DNA of 38,598 bases, taken from assembly GCF_900142235.1 (NCBI RefSeq), contig NZ_FRAE01000022.1, positions 1 through 38,598 of the forward strand, given 5' to 3'. This document shows, piece by piece, positions 24,323-33,208 of the stretch (the first letter of the stretch is position 1; each line of letters opens with the position of its first letter). The notes beneath the pieces are model-generated. The model saw nothing but the letters and a program-made list of their open reading frames with translations, searched no databases and was not told the DNA's origin. The stretch comes from Tepidibacter formicigenes DSM 15518 (GTDB lineage: Bacteria > Bacillota > Clostridia > Peptostreptococcales > Peptostreptococcaceae). A program made the position numbers and the translations under genes.

Positions 24323-25867
24323 TTATAAAGCAAAGCTTTTTTTAAATTCCATATCTTCATTCAAAACTTCTATGAAACAGTCCACTATAGTAGGATCAAA
24401 TTGAGAACCTTTATTTTCATTTAATATATCAACAGCTTGGTCTATATTAAATTTACTTCTATAACATCTATCTGATGTCATAGCATCAAAAGCATCAGCA
24501 ACAGCTATTATTTTAGATTCTAAAGGAATATCATTTCCTTTAAATCCTAAAGGATAACCTTTACCATCTATTCTTTCGTGATGGAATCTTACTATGTGTT
24601 TTATATTGTCCATATAAGATATTTTTTCTAAAATTTTATATCCTTTTTCAGGATGAGTTTTTATTATATCAAACTCATCATCAGTTAATCTTTCTGGTTT
24701 ATTTAGAATAGATTCAGGAATTCCAAGTTTTCCTATATCATGAATTAATGCTGCAACTTCAATTTCTCTTATGTTTTTCAAATTAAGTTTTTTAGCTATT
24801 TTTTTAGAGTAGTTAGCAACTCTATGAGAATGACCAACGGTATAGCTATCTTTTACTTCTAATGAAACCATAATAGCTTCTATTATTTCTATATAATTTT
24901 TGTTGTTTTCATCAATTTTTTCTTTTATTGTCTTTGAAAGATTATTTACTGAATTAGACAGCATATCAAACTCTTCAATGTTGGTATTTGAATTTAATTT
25001 AATATTATAATTGCCCTTTGATATTAAATCTATTTGATGAACTGTAGATTTAATCTTAGAATTTATAGTCTCAAATATTCTATTCATAAAATAAATAAAT
25101 ATTAATAACATTATGAAAAATATTATTAAAAATATAATATGTATTTTGTAAAAATAATCTTTTATATTATCTTTTTTTGGGATTATTTTTATAAAACCTA
25201 ATGTTTCATTATTGTTATTTTTTAAAGGAATATAAGTTGAATATTTAATATTAAAATATATATTTTTATTAGATAGAAAAGTTAAACTTTCAAAATTATA
25301 AATTTTTTTTATTAAGTTTTCTAATTTTGATGTATCTATTCTATCTGCAATTATCATGTATCCAGAAGGAGCTTTATTTCCTAGGCCATCAAAAATAGGA
25401 GAAGAAGATATAATGTAAAAATTAGAATCAATATTTACTAAGTCTGTATACTGCTGAGAATTTTTGAATGTTGAATTTATTATATCTATTTTATTTATAT
25501 TAAGGTCTATATCATATTTTGAATAATTTATAATAGGAGTTTTATCTTTATCTAATATTTTAATAAAATCATAATCATATTGACTTGAAAAATAATATAC
25601 TAAATTATTATTAATCCAATCTATATTTTTATTTTCTACTGCATTATAAATTTCATTCCAATAAGAATTTTCTAGAACTATATTGGATAAAGAATATTTT
25701 TCGTTTTCTAGTAAAGTTTGGATTATATTTATTTGAGTATCTTTATACTTTTTTTCGATAGATAAAAAGCCTTTATTCAAAAATAGTTTTGTTAAAATTG
25801 AGAAAATACTAAAGAAAAGTATTAAAATAGCAATCATTGTAATTAAATAATGCTTTTTTAAATTCAT
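24323..25867 (-). CDS. CHASE4-HAMP-HD-GYP phosphodiesterase
   Basis: A 514-residue membrane receptor. Helix 1 (about 8-30) and helix 2 (about 243-265) bracket an extracellular sensor whose SYWNEIYNAVENKNIDWI opening is typical of CHASE4. A HAMP linker (about 265-318) leads to an HD-GYP domain: HDIGKLGIP near 372 and HHERIDGKGYP near 426, with all metal-ligand His/Asp residues and the GYP triplet. The domain hydrolyses cyclic di-GMP. It is the second cyclic di-GMP enzyme in the window, on the same strand as the GGDEF-EAL gene but not beside it. The ligand of the sensor domain is unknown. Confidence 0.9.
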   Translation of the reverse strand: MNLKKHYLITMIAILILFFSIFSILTKLFLNKGFLSIEKKYKDTQINIIQTLLENEKYSLSNIVLENSYWNEIYNAVENKNIDWINNNLVYYFSSQYDYDFIKILDKDKTPIINYSKYDIDLNINKIDIINSTFKNSQQYTDLVNIDSNFYIISSSPIFDGLGNKAPSGYMIIADRIDTSKLENLIKKIYNFESLTFLSNKNIYFNIKYSTYIPLKNNNNETLGFIKIIPKKDNIKDYFYKIHIIFLIIFFIMLLIFIYFMNRIFETINSKIKSTVHQIDLISKGNYNIKLNSNTNIEEFDMLSNSVNNLSKTIKEKIDENNKNYIEIIEAIMVSLEVKDSYTVGHSHRVANYSKKIAKKLNLKNIREIEVAALIHDIGKLGIPESILNKPERLTDDEFDIIKTHPEKGYKILEKISYMDNIKHIVRFHHERIDGKGYPLGFKGNDIPLESKIIAVADAFDAMTSDRCYRSKFNIDQAVDILNENKGSQFDPTIVDCFIEVLNEDMEFKKSFAL

Positions 25868-26029
25868 ACTATTTATCCTCTCTAGTAAAAAATTTATAAT
25901 TTCAATATTAATTGTAATTATAATGAAATTATATTGTAATAATATTGTAACATTTCATAGAAGATTTTGGAATAAGGGAAAGGATGGTATTATATTTTGT
26001 GCATTTTTTTATAAAATAGATTAGAAAGA

Positions 26030-26058
26030 TTGATACTAATAGATAAGGTTAATAATAT
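26030..26058 (+). promoter_or_regulatory. Promoter of the antiporter gene
   Basis: TTGATA (26030-26035), a 17-bp spacer and TAATAT (26053-26058). Transcription would start near 26065, which excludes the in-frame start at 26061 and supports a later start for the antiporter. The rest of 25868-26129 shows no gene. Confidence 0.55.
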
Positions 26059-26129
26059 AATTGTATTTCACAAGAAAAGTAGTATACTATATTAGAGGTT
26101 ATTTTTTACATAAAGAAAGGATGATCTAT

Positions 26130-27077
26130 TTGGATTATTTAGTATTAATAGCAGGATTTATATTTTTAATAAAAGGGGCAGATTTTTTTGTAGATGGATC
26201 TTCATCAATAGCAAAAAAGTTTAGGGTTCCCCCTATACTTATAGGGCTTACTATTGTTGCGTTCGGTACAAGTGCTCCTGAAGCGGCAGTAAGTATAAAT
26301 GCTGCACTTAAGGGTTCAAATGAAATTGCACTTGGTAATGTTATAGGCTCTAATTTATTTAATTTTTTACTTGTAATAGGAATATCTTCTGTGATAAATC
26401 CTATGAAAGTTCAAAAAGGAACTATATTAAAGGAATTTCCTTTTACTATTTTAACTTCGCTAGTATTGTTTATACTGTGTGCAGATATACCATTACAAGG
26501 AGCTAGTGTTGATATATTATCTAGAGCTGATGGACTTATACTTTTATCTTTATTTTTAATATTTTTATATTATCTTGTAGAGATGGCAATACTCTCAAAA
26601 GAAGATTATAAAGAGGAAGTAAAAGATATATCATTAGGTAAAAGTATAATAATTAGCATAGTAGGAATAATAGGAATAATGTTTGGATCAGAATGGGTAG
26701 TAAATGCAAGCTCTTCTATTGCTATAAGATTTGGAATGAGTCAAAATTTAGTAGGACTTACTATTGTAGCGGTTGGAACATCTCTTCCAGAACTTGTAAC
26801 ATCTATTGTAGCAGCATTTAAAAACGAAAGTGATATTGCAATGGGAAATGTTATAGGTTCTAATATGTTTAACTTATTATTTGTACTTGGAATATCATCA
26901 GTTATAAGACCTATTCCTATAAATTCTATTATATTTGTTGATATGATTTATCTTTTGATAGTTACTATAATAACTTATTTATTTGCTATAACAAAGAGAA
27001 CTGTATATAGAGGAGAAGGAATGTTTTTAAGCTTATCTTATGTAGTATATATGGCATTTATAATAATGAGAAATTAA
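26130..27077 (+). CDS. Ca2+/Na+ antiporter of the CaCA family (YrbG-like)
   Basis: A 315-residue cation exchanger with about ten membrane helices in two inverted halves. The two alpha repeats are plain: GTSAPEAAVSINAALKGSNE then GNVIGSNLFN in the first half, and GTSLPELVTSIVAAFKNESD then GNVIGSNMFN in the second; their acidic residues bind the cations. I choose the TTG at 26130 because AAAGGATGA stands 8 bases ahead and the product then starts MDYLVLIAGF as in relatives; the ATG at 26121 touches that box. It is monocistronic and closed by a terminator. Confidence 0.87.
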   Translation: MDYLVLIAGFIFLIKGADFFVDGSSSIAKKFRVPPILIGLTIVAFGTSAPEAAVSINAALKGSNEIALGNVIGSNLFNFLLVIGISSVINPMKVQKGTILKEFPFTILTSLVLFILCADIPLQGASVDILSRADGLILLSLFLIFLYYLVEMAILSKEDYKEEVKDISLGKSIIISIVGIIGIMFGSEWVVNASSSIAIRFGMSQNLVGLTIVAVGTSLPELVTSIVAAFKNESDIAMGNVIGSNMFNLLFVLGISSVIRPIPINSIIFVDMIYLLIVTIITYLFAITKRTVYRGEGMFLSLSYVVYMAFIIMRN

Positions 27078-27078
27078 G

Positions 27079-27110
27079 CCACTTGAGTTTTCAAGTGGTT
27101 TTGTTTTTTT
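27079..27110 (+). terminator. Terminator of the antiporter gene
   Basis: CCACTTGA (27079-27086) pairs with TCAAGTGG (27091-27098), loop 4 nt, then a T-rich run to 27111. Confidence 0.85.
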
Positions 27111-27133
27111 TGTCAAAAAATATTGACCCACTG

Positions 27134-27162
27134 TTGACAACTTGATAGAATAAGTTTAATAT
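27134..27162 (+). promoter_or_regulatory. Strong promoter of the glucokinase gene
   Basis: TTGACA (27134-27139), exactly 17 bp, TAATAT (27157-27162): near-consensus housekeeping promoter. Start expected near 27169, about 20 bases before the ATG at 27190, with AGGGG between. Confidence 0.8.
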
Positions 27163-27189
27163 TTATAAAAATTATAGGGGTGTATACAT

Positions 27190-28149
27190 ATGACAGATTT
27201 ATATTGCGCTATTGATTTAGGCGGAACTAAAATTAATATAGGTATTATGACTAAAAATGGAGAAGTTCTAGATGACATTAAAATCTTAACTGAAGTAGAA
27301 AAAGGACCAGAAAATGCTATTAAAAATATAAAAAATGCTATTTATGAATTATTAAAGAAACTTAATTTAAAAAAAGAAGATTTAAAAGGAATAGGAATAG
27401 GTTCTCCTGGGCCTTTAGATAGTGAAAGAGGAGTAATAATAGAAAGTGCAAATTTAAAAGGTTGGAAAAATGTTGAAATAGTAAAAAATCTTTCAGGTGA
27501 TTTTAAAAATATTCCTATAAAGCTTGAAAATGACGGAAATGCAGCTGCTTTAGGTGAATATTTATTTGGGTTTGGGAAAGGTTCGAGAAACTTTATATAC
27601 ATAACAGTTAGCACAGGAGTAGGTGGAGGAGCCGTAATAGACGGAAAACTCCAAAAGGGAGGAAATTCAAATGCATTTGAAGTAGGTCATACAATTATAA
27701 GTATTAATGGGCCTAAGTGCAACTGTGGAAATAATGGATGCTTAGAAGCATTTGCTTCAGGAACTGCTATAGAAAGAATTGCAGAGGAAAAGCTTTTAGA
27801 GGGAAGAGAAAGTTTAATTTCTCAAATTAAAGGAAAAGGAAAATTAAAGGCTGAACATGTATTTGAAGCAGCAAAAAAAGGTGATAAGCTAGCACTTGAA
27901 ATAGTAGAAAATGAAGGGTATTATCTTGGCATAGGACTTTTTAATATAATGGCTCTTTATAATCCAGAAAAAATAAGTATAGGTGGAGGAGTTTCAAACG
28001 CTTTAGAAATGTTCTATGATAAGATGATAGAAACTATCAATAATATGTCTTTAAAAGCCAGCACACAAATATGTAAGATAGAAAAAGCTCAAAGAAAGGA
28101 TTGTGGCTTAGTAGGGGCTGGAGCATTAGCTTTTTATGAAAAAAGGTAG
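27190..28149 (+). CDS. ROK-family glucokinase
   Basis: A 319-residue cytoplasmic sugar kinase. The phosphate loop is AIDLGGTKINIGI (about 7-19); GIGSPGPLD, the sugar-site LENDGNAAALGEY (about 115-127) with the catalytic Asp, and STGVGGGAVIDG follow. The zinc site of ROK proteins is complete: EVGH with His167 and CNCGNNGC starting at Cys177. It phosphorylates glucose or a related hexose; ROK repressors carry an extra N-terminal HTH, which is absent here. It has its own promoter and terminator and lies upstream of the sugar ABC transporter, with which it may be functionally linked. Confidence 0.88.
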   Translation: MTDLYCAIDLGGTKINIGIMTKNGEVLDDIKILTEVEKGPENAIKNIKNAIYELLKKLNLKKEDLKGIGIGSPGPLDSERGVIIESANLKGWKNVEIVKNLSGDFKNIPIKLENDGNAAALGEYLFGFGKGSRNFIYITVSTGVGGGAVIDGKLQKGGNSNAFEVGHTIISINGPKCNCGNNGCLEAFASGTAIERIAEEKLLEGRESLISQIKGKGKLKAEHVFEAAKKGDKLALEIVENEGYYLGIGLFNIMALYNPEKISIGGGVSNALEMFYDKMIETINNMSLKASTQICKIEKAQRKDCGLVGAGALAFYEKR

Positions 28150-28170
28150 GACAAGTGTCTTACCTTTTTT
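28141..28170 (+). terminator. Terminator of the glucokinase gene
   Basis: AAAAGGTAGGAC (28141-28152) pairs with GTCTTACCTTTT (28157-28168) with one G-T pair and an AAGT loop, followed by Ts. Its left arm includes the stop codon of the kinase gene. Confidence 0.85.
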
Positions 28171-28193
28171 GCTGTTTTATTAACTATAGAGCA

Positions 28194-28246
28194 AAAAAGT
28201 GAAGGGTAAAAAAATGAATTTTTTGAAAATTGACTAAAAAGTGAAG
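28194..28246. promoter_or_regulatory. Distal direct repeats upstream of xylF, possible activator sites
   Basis: AAAAAGTGAAG occurs at 28194-28204 and again at 28236-28246, a 42-bp period (four helical turns). The nearer copy would lie about 45-55 bases before the predicted start. AraC-type activators such as YesN commonly bind direct repeats in that position. A-rich sequence raises the chance of coincidence. Confidence 0.35.
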
Positions 28247-28253
28247 ATAGACG

Positions 28254-28284
28254 ACAATTATTTTAATTGTTAAGGTGATATAAT
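28254..28284 (+). promoter_or_regulatory. xylF promoter with palindrome at the -35 region
   Basis: An extended -10, TGaTATAAT, lies at 28276-28284 with no good -35 hexamer, the usual sign of an activator-dependent promoter. The -35 zone is instead occupied by the palindrome ACAATTA-TTT-TAATTGT (28254-28270). Start expected near 28291. Confidence 0.55.
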
Positions 28285-28294
28285 AAAATCATCA

Positions 28295-28330
28295 AAGGAA
28301 AACATTTTCACAACAAGGAAAACATTTTCA
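28295..28330. promoter_or_regulatory. Tandem 16-bp operator-like repeats (cre-like)
   Basis: AAGGAAAACATTTTCA is repeated exactly at 28295-28310 and 28315-28330, a 20-bp period. Each core GAAAACATTTTC is nearly palindromic and fits the CcpA cre consensus WTGNAANCGNWNNCW with two mismatches. They lie between the predicted start site and the xylF ribosome-binding site, a position suited to roadblock repression. CcpA binding is inferred. Confidence 0.55.
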
Positions 28331-28346
28331 AGAGGAGGTTATATTA

Positions 28347-29429
28347 ATGGCTTTTAAAAAATTAAAAAAAACAGTGGCTGTTTTATCTATAGCAGCTCTT
28401 ACTATGGGAGTTTTTGCTGGATGTGGTCAAAGTGTTGAAGAACAAACAAGTGATAATGGAGCAAATGATGACAAAATTGTTATAGGATTTTCAATGGATA
28501 CTTTAAAGGAAGAAAGATGGCAAAAGGATAGAGATGTATTAATGGCTAGAGCTAAAGAGCTTGGTGTAGAAATATTAATACAAGCTGCTAACGGTGATGA
28601 CAATAAGCAAATAGCACAAGCAGAAAATTTAATTTCTCAAGGTGTAGATGTTTTAATGGTTGCACCACACAATGCTGAAGTTGCAGCATCAATTGTTGAA
28701 GCTGCACATGAAGAAGGAATACCAGTTCTTTCTTATGATAGATTAATAAAAAATTCTGATGTAGACGTTTATGTATCTTTTGATAATGAAAAAGTTGGTA
28801 GACTTCAAGCTGAATATATAACTAAACTTGTTCCAAAAGGAAACTATGTCTATATAGGAGGAGCTCCTACAGATAATAATGCTCACTTATTCAAAAAAGG
28901 TGCCATGGATATACTAAAACCATTTATAGATAAAGGAGATATAAATTTAGTTTACGATCAAATGTCTAAAGACTGGCAGCCATCAGAAGCTCAAAAGCAT
29001 ATGGAAAATGCCTTAACTGCTAATAAAAATAAAGTTGATGCTGTAATTTGTGCTAATGATGGTACTGGTGGAGGAGCTATTTCAGCACTTGCTGAGCAAC
29101 AATTAGCTGGTAAGGTACCTGTAACAGGTCAAGATGCAGAGCTTGCAGCTTGTCAAAGAATAGTTGAAGGTCTTCAAAGCATGACAGTGTATAAACCAAT
29201 ACCAAAGCTTGCTGAAACTGCTTTAGACACTGCTATTAAGCTTGCTAAAAAGGAAGAAGTAGAAACAAACAATAAAGTAAACAATGGTAAAATAGATGTT
29301 CCATCTGTACTTCTTGAACCTGTAGTTGTAGATAAAGAAAATATGATGGATACAATAGTAAAAGATAACTATCATCCATTTGAAGAAATTTATAAAAACA
29401 TACCAGAAGATCAAAGACCAAAACAATAA
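28347..29429 (+). CDS. xylF: Xylose-type sugar-binding lipoprotein (XylF)
   Basis: A 360-residue periplasmic-binding-type lipoprotein. The signal peptide ends in the lipobox FAGC with Cys26; a short polar linker follows. The fold I sugar-binding body has the D-xylose-type motifs ERWQKDRDVLMARAKELG (about 56-73), SANGDD-like QAANGDDNKQIAQAENLI, LSYDRLI, and VTGQDAELAACQRI with SMTVYKP near residue 280. These match XylF rather than ribose or galactose binders. GGAGG precedes the ATG. It is the first gene of an ABC importer operon and is followed by a stable hairpin. Sugar identity is by family resemblance. Confidence 0.82.
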   Translation: MAFKKLKKTVAVLSIAALTMGVFAGCGQSVEEQTSDNGANDDKIVIGFSMDTLKEERWQKDRDVLMARAKELGVEILIQAANGDDNKQIAQAENLISQGVDVLMVAPHNAEVAASIVEAAHEEGIPVLSYDRLIKNSDVDVYVSFDNEKVGRLQAEYITKLVPKGNYVYIGGAPTDNNAHLFKKGAMDILKPFIDKGDINLVYDQMSKDWQPSEAQKHMENALTANKNKVDAVICANDGTGGGAISALAEQQLAGKVPVTGQDAELAACQRIVEGLQSMTVYKPIPKLAETALDTAIKLAKKEEVETNNKVNNGKIDVPSVLLEPVVVDKENMMDTIVKDNYHPFEEIYKNIPEDQRPKQ

Positions 29430-29440
29430 TATTAATTTAT

Positions 29441-29475
29441 AAATAAAGGGGTTAGTTTTTCTAACCTCTTTATTT
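29441..29475 (+). promoter_or_regulatory. Intercistronic hairpin between xylF and xylG
   Basis: AAATAAAGGGGTTAG (29441-29455) pairs with CTAACCTCTTTATTT (29461-29475) over 15 bp with one G-T pair and a TTTTT loop. No T tract follows, so it looks more like a structure that protects the xylF mRNA end or lowers read-through than a full terminator. Binding-protein genes are commonly expressed above their transporter this way. Confidence 0.6.
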
Positions 29476-29500
29476 AAATAAGTCATTAGGAGGTGGCCCT

Positions 29501-31039
29501 ATGAGTGAATATATTTTAGAAATGAGGGGAATAACTAAAGAATTTCCTGGTGTTAAAGCATTAGATAATGTAAATTTTAAAGTTAAAAAAGGGGAAGTAC
29601 ATGCTCTATGTGGAGAAAATGGGGCTGGTAAATCTACTTTAATGAAAGTATTAAGTGGTGTTTATCCTTATGGCAGCTATAGTGGAGATATAGTATTAAA
29701 AGATGAAGTTCAAAAGTTTTATGGAATAAAAGATTCAGAAAAAAAGAAAATAGCTATAGTGTATCAAGAATTGGCACTTGTTCCTCAAATGACAGTTGCT
29801 GAAAATATATATTTAGCTAATGAGCCTCTAAAGTTTGGAAGTACTACAATAGATGATGATAAATTAAATTATATGGCTAAAGATTTAATAGATAGATTAG
29901 GTCTTAATATAAACCCTTCTACTAAAGTAGGAACTTTAGGAGTAGGTATTCAACAGTTAGTAGAAATCGCTAAGGCTTTATCCAAGGATGTAGAAGTATT
30001 AATACTTGATGAGCCTACAGCAGCACTTACTGAAAGTGAGGTTGAAACTTTATTTAGAATAATAAAGGAGCTTAAAAAAACAGGAATAACTTTTATAATA
30101 ATCACTCATAAGCTTGAGGAAATATTTGAAATAGCAGATACTGTAACTATTCTAAGAGATGGACAAACAATATCATCTCATGATATAGAAGAGTTAGATG
30201 AGGATAAAATAATACAAAAAATGGTAGGGAGAGAACTTACAGAAAGATATCCAAAGGTAGTTCATAAAGGTGAAGAAACAATACTTGAAGTAAAAAACTT
30301 TACTGTTTATGACCCAAACAATCCAGATAAAAAGCTTGTTGATGATGTTTCTTTTAACGTTAAAAAAGGAGAGATACTTGGGATATCAGGACTTGTTGGT
30401 GCTGGTAGAACAGAGCTTATTATGGGTATTTTTGGAGCATATGGAAAATTAGCAGAGGGTGAAATTTATTTAGAAAATAATAAAGTTGAAATCAATTCAC
30501 CTATGGATGCCATAAAGAATGGGCTTGCATTGGTGACTGAAGATAGAAAGGGAAATGGATTAGTACTTAGCCAAAGTATTATGGTTAACACTACCTTGGC
30601 TTCACTAGATAAGGTTTTAACGGGTGGAATATTAGATGAAAACAAAGAGATTTATCATACAAATAAATATGTAGATGAGCTTAAAACTAAAACTCCTCAT
30701 ATTGAGCAAAAAGTAGGGAACTTATCTGGAGGAAACCAGCAAAAAGTTGTACTTGCAAAATGGCTAATGACAGAACCTAAAATTTTATTCCTAGATGAAC
30801 CTACAAGAGGTATAGATGTAGGGGCTAAATATGAGATATATAATATAATGAATCAGTTAGTAGAAAAGGGAGTTGCTGTTGTAATGATTTCATCAGAGCT
30901 TCCAGAAATATTAGGGATGTCAGATAGGATACTTGTAATGCATGAAGGTAAAATTAAAGGTGAATTAAATTATGAAGATGCGACCCAAGAGGAAGTAATG
31001 TACTTTGCGACAGGAAGGAGAAGTGAAAAAAATGAGTAA
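29501..31039 (+). CDS. xylG: Sugar ABC transporter ATP-binding protein (XylG)
   Basis: A 512-residue protein with two fused ATPase domains. Domain 1 has Walker A GENGAGKST (about 38-46), then VYPYGSYSGDI typical of XylG, a degenerate signature LGVGIQQLVEIAKAL and Walker B LILDEPTAAL. Domain 2 (from about 260) has GLVGAGRTEL in place of Walker A, signature LSGGNQQKVVLAKWL and LFLDEPTRGID. This asymmetry is normal for the monosaccharide (CUT2) class. It powers uptake through XylH. GGAGGTGG precedes the ATG; the end overlaps xylH by 8 bases. Confidence 0.88.
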   Translation: MSEYILEMRGITKEFPGVKALDNVNFKVKKGEVHALCGENGAGKSTLMKVLSGVYPYGSYSGDIVLKDEVQKFYGIKDSEKKKIAIVYQELALVPQMTVAENIYLANEPLKFGSTTIDDDKLNYMAKDLIDRLGLNINPSTKVGTLGVGIQQLVEIAKALSKDVEVLILDEPTAALTESEVETLFRIIKELKKTGITFIIITHKLEEIFEIADTVTILRDGQTISSHDIEELDEDKIIQKMVGRELTERYPKVVHKGEETILEVKNFTVYDPNNPDKKLVDDVSFNVKKGEILGISGLVGAGRTELIMGIFGAYGKLAEGEIYLENNKVEINSPMDAIKNGLALVTEDRKGNGLVLSQSIMVNTTLASLDKVLTGGILDENKEIYHTNKYVDELKTKTPHIEQKVGNLSGGNQQKVVLAKWLMTEPKILFLDEPTRGIDVGAKYEIYNIMNQLVEKGVAVVMISSELPEILGMSDRILVMHEGKIKGELNYEDATQEEVMYFATGRRSEKNE

Positions 31040-32189
31040 AGCTTCTATTAAAGATATACAAAAAAGACAAATAGATATTAGAAAGTATACTATGATTATA
31101 GCTCTTGTTGGTATATGGATTTTATTTAGCTTTCTTGATAAGAGTGGAACTTTTTTAACACCTAGAAATATGTCAAATCTATTTAAACAAATGGCTGTAA
31201 CAGCGGTATTGGCCATGGGTATGTTTATGATATTAGTAGACTTACACATAGATTTATCATTAGGATCATTAGTTGGATTGACTGGTGGGGTTTGTGCATT
31301 ACTTATGTATAAATTAGGATTAAATCCATTTATAGCAATAATACTTACCATGGCTTTAGGGGTAGTATGTGGAGTTATAACAGGTACATGGGTAAACGCA
31401 GGAGTTCCAGCGTTTATAGCATCTTTAGGTGGTATGCTTGCTTATAGAGGAGCAATAATGGGAATATCTAGAGGAGAATCAATTCCTATAAGTGATGCTG
31501 GATTTAGATTTTTAGGAACTGCTTATGTGCCAAAAACTTTAGGATTAATAATTGCGATAATAGCATGTATATTTGTTGTAATAAGTGCTTTTAAGAAAAG
31601 AAATGCTAGAATTAAATTTGGATTTAAAGTTAAATCTATGGCTTTAGAAATAATTTATTTAGTTATATATGTAGCTATAATTATGGGATTTGTTTTACTT
31701 ATGAATTCATATAAAGGAATTCCAATGCCAATAATGATAGTATTAGGCTTAGCTTTAATATTAAGCTTTGTAGCAACTAAAACAAAATTTGGAAGACAGG
31801 TATTTGCAATAGGAGGAAATAAAGAAGCAGCAAGGCTTTCAGGTATAGATATAAAGAAAAGAACTCTTCAAATATTTATAATATCTGGACTTATGGCAGC
31901 TATTGCTGGGATATTATTAACTGCAAGATTAGGAACAGCTACAACAGACGCTGGTAATGGATTTGAGCTTGATGCAGTTGCATCTTGTGTTATAGGAGGA
32001 ACATCACTTCTTGGAGGAGAAGGGACTATAATTGGAGCTGTTTTAGGTGCTCTTGTTATGGCATCTATAGATAATGGAATGAGTATATTAAATACTGAGG
32101 CATATTGGCAGTTAATAGTGAAAGGGTTAATATTAGTAATAGCTGTATTTGTAGATATTTACAATAAAAAGAAGGGAAGAACATTTTAA
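31032..32189 (+). CDS. xylH: Sugar ABC transporter permease (XylH)
   Basis: A 385-residue membrane permease of the CUT2 class with about ten helices. I take the ATG at 31032 (MSKASIKDI), which overlaps the xylG stop and has GGAG upstream; earlier in-frame starts lie within xylG. Markers are MFMILVDLHIDLSLGSLVG (about 59-77), ASLGGMLAYRGAIMGI, AIGGNKEAARLSGID and LLGGEGTIIGAVLGALV near the C-terminus. It forms the channel for the sugar delivered by XylF. A terminator follows. Confidence 0.87.
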   Translation: MSKASIKDIQKRQIDIRKYTMIIALVGIWILFSFLDKSGTFLTPRNMSNLFKQMAVTAVLAMGMFMILVDLHIDLSLGSLVGLTGGVCALLMYKLGLNPFIAIILTMALGVVCGVITGTWVNAGVPAFIASLGGMLAYRGAIMGISRGESIPISDAGFRFLGTAYVPKTLGLIIAIIACIFVVISAFKKRNARIKFGFKVKSMALEIIYLVIYVAIIMGFVLLMNSYKGIPMPIMIVLGLALILSFVATKTKFGRQVFAIGGNKEAARLSGIDIKKRTLQIFIISGLMAAIAGILLTARLGTATTDAGNGFELDAVASCVIGGTSLLGGEGTIIGAVLGALVMASIDNGMSILNTEAYWQLIVKGLILVIAVFVDIYNKKKGRTF

Positions 32190-32223
32190 AAATAGAATAT
32201 ATATTTTTAATAATAATAAAAAG

Positions 32224-32253
32224 AACCCTGAAAAATATATTTCAGGGTTTTTG
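32224..32253 (+). terminator. Terminator/attenuator between xylH and the sensor operon
   Basis: AACCCTGAAA (32224-32233) pairs with TTTCAGGGTT (32240-32249), then Ts. Only 16 bases separate it from the next ATG (32270), leaving no room for a promoter, so the regulators below depend on read-through or on a start upstream of this hairpin. Confidence 0.8.
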
Positions 32254-32269
32254 TATATTGGGGGATATT

Positions 32270-33208
32270 ATGAAGAAGTATATAGTTATTTTAACCATTT
32301 TTATGATTGTTATAACAATTTTTTTAAATCCAAGATCTATGTTAAAAAAAAATCAAAATCAATATTATATAAAAACAGGTAAATATCATTTTGCGCTTAT
32401 ATTAAAACAAGAAGATTCATATTGGACTAGAGTTGAAGAAGGAGCAAGAGATGCAGCAAAAGAATTAGGTGTTACAATAACTGTATTAAAAAATGAGTAC
32501 TTTGATAAATCTACTCATTTAGATTTTATAGATAGAGAACTGGAATCTAATGTAGATGGAATAATTTCATATTCATTAAATGAAGAAAGCTATAAAAATT
32601 TAATAGATAAATGTATAAAAAAAGGTGTACAGTTTGTCACAGTAGAAGAAGATACACCAAAAAGTAAAAGGAATGCCTATATAGGAACAAATAGCTATTA
32701 TATAGGAAATTTACTGGCTAATAGATTATTAGAGAGTATAGATTATAGAGGAAATATAGGGGTTATAATGGAAAATAAAGAAGACGGCTTAAAGCTTATA
32801 GGAATACATGATGAAATAATAAAAAATAAAAATGTATCTATTGTAGATACGAGCTATATAGATAGTAAAGGAATAAATACATATGAAGTTATAAAGAATA
32901 TGATAATAAAAAATAGAGATTTAAAAGGATTAATTTGTACAGATGGTTATGCAACATCAACGGCTGGAAAAGTATTAGTAAGACTTAATAAGGTTGGTAA
33001 AATTAAAATTGTAGGAATGGATGACTTAGAAGAAACACTAAGATTTATAAAAATAGGAGTTATTGAAGGAAGCTTAGTTAGAAATCCATATGATATAGGA
33101 TATAAAGCAGTTAAAGCAATGTATAAAATAAAGAAAAATGAATTTGTAGAAGATACTATATTTACAAATCTAAAATATGTAAACAAGGAGACGCTAAATG
33201 AAGAGTAA
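32270..33208 (+). CDS. Membrane-anchored periplasmic sugar sensor (XylFII-like)
   Basis: A 312-residue sugar-binding-type protein held by one N-terminal helix (KKYIVILTIFMIVITIFL) with no lipobox. The body is a fold I periplasmic-binding domain: FALILKQEDSYWTRVEEGARDAAKEL (in two parts, about 40-65), VDGIISYSLN, YIGTNSYYIGN and VGMDDLEETLRFIKIG. It overlaps a LytS-type kinase by 11 bases. In Clostridium beijerinckii a similar protein, XylFII, binds xylose outside the cell and activates LytS. I prefer the ATG at 32270 with GGGGG before it; a TTG at 32258 is also in frame. Role as co-sensor is by gene order and fold. Confidence 0.78.
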   Translation: MKKYIVILTIFMIVITIFLNPRSMLKKNQNQYYIKTGKYHFALILKQEDSYWTRVEEGARDAAKELGVTITVLKNEYFDKSTHLDFIDRELESNVDGIISYSLNEESYKNLIDKCIKKGVQFVTVEEDTPKSKRNAYIGTNSYYIGNLLANRLLESIDYRGNIGVIMENKEDGLKLIGIHDEIIKNKNVSIVDTSYIDSKGINTYEVIKNMIIKNRDLKGLICTDGYATSTAGKVLVRLNKVGKIKIVGMDDLEETLRFIKIGVIEGSLVRNPYDIGYKAVKAMYKIKKNEFVEDTIFTNLKYVNKETLNEE

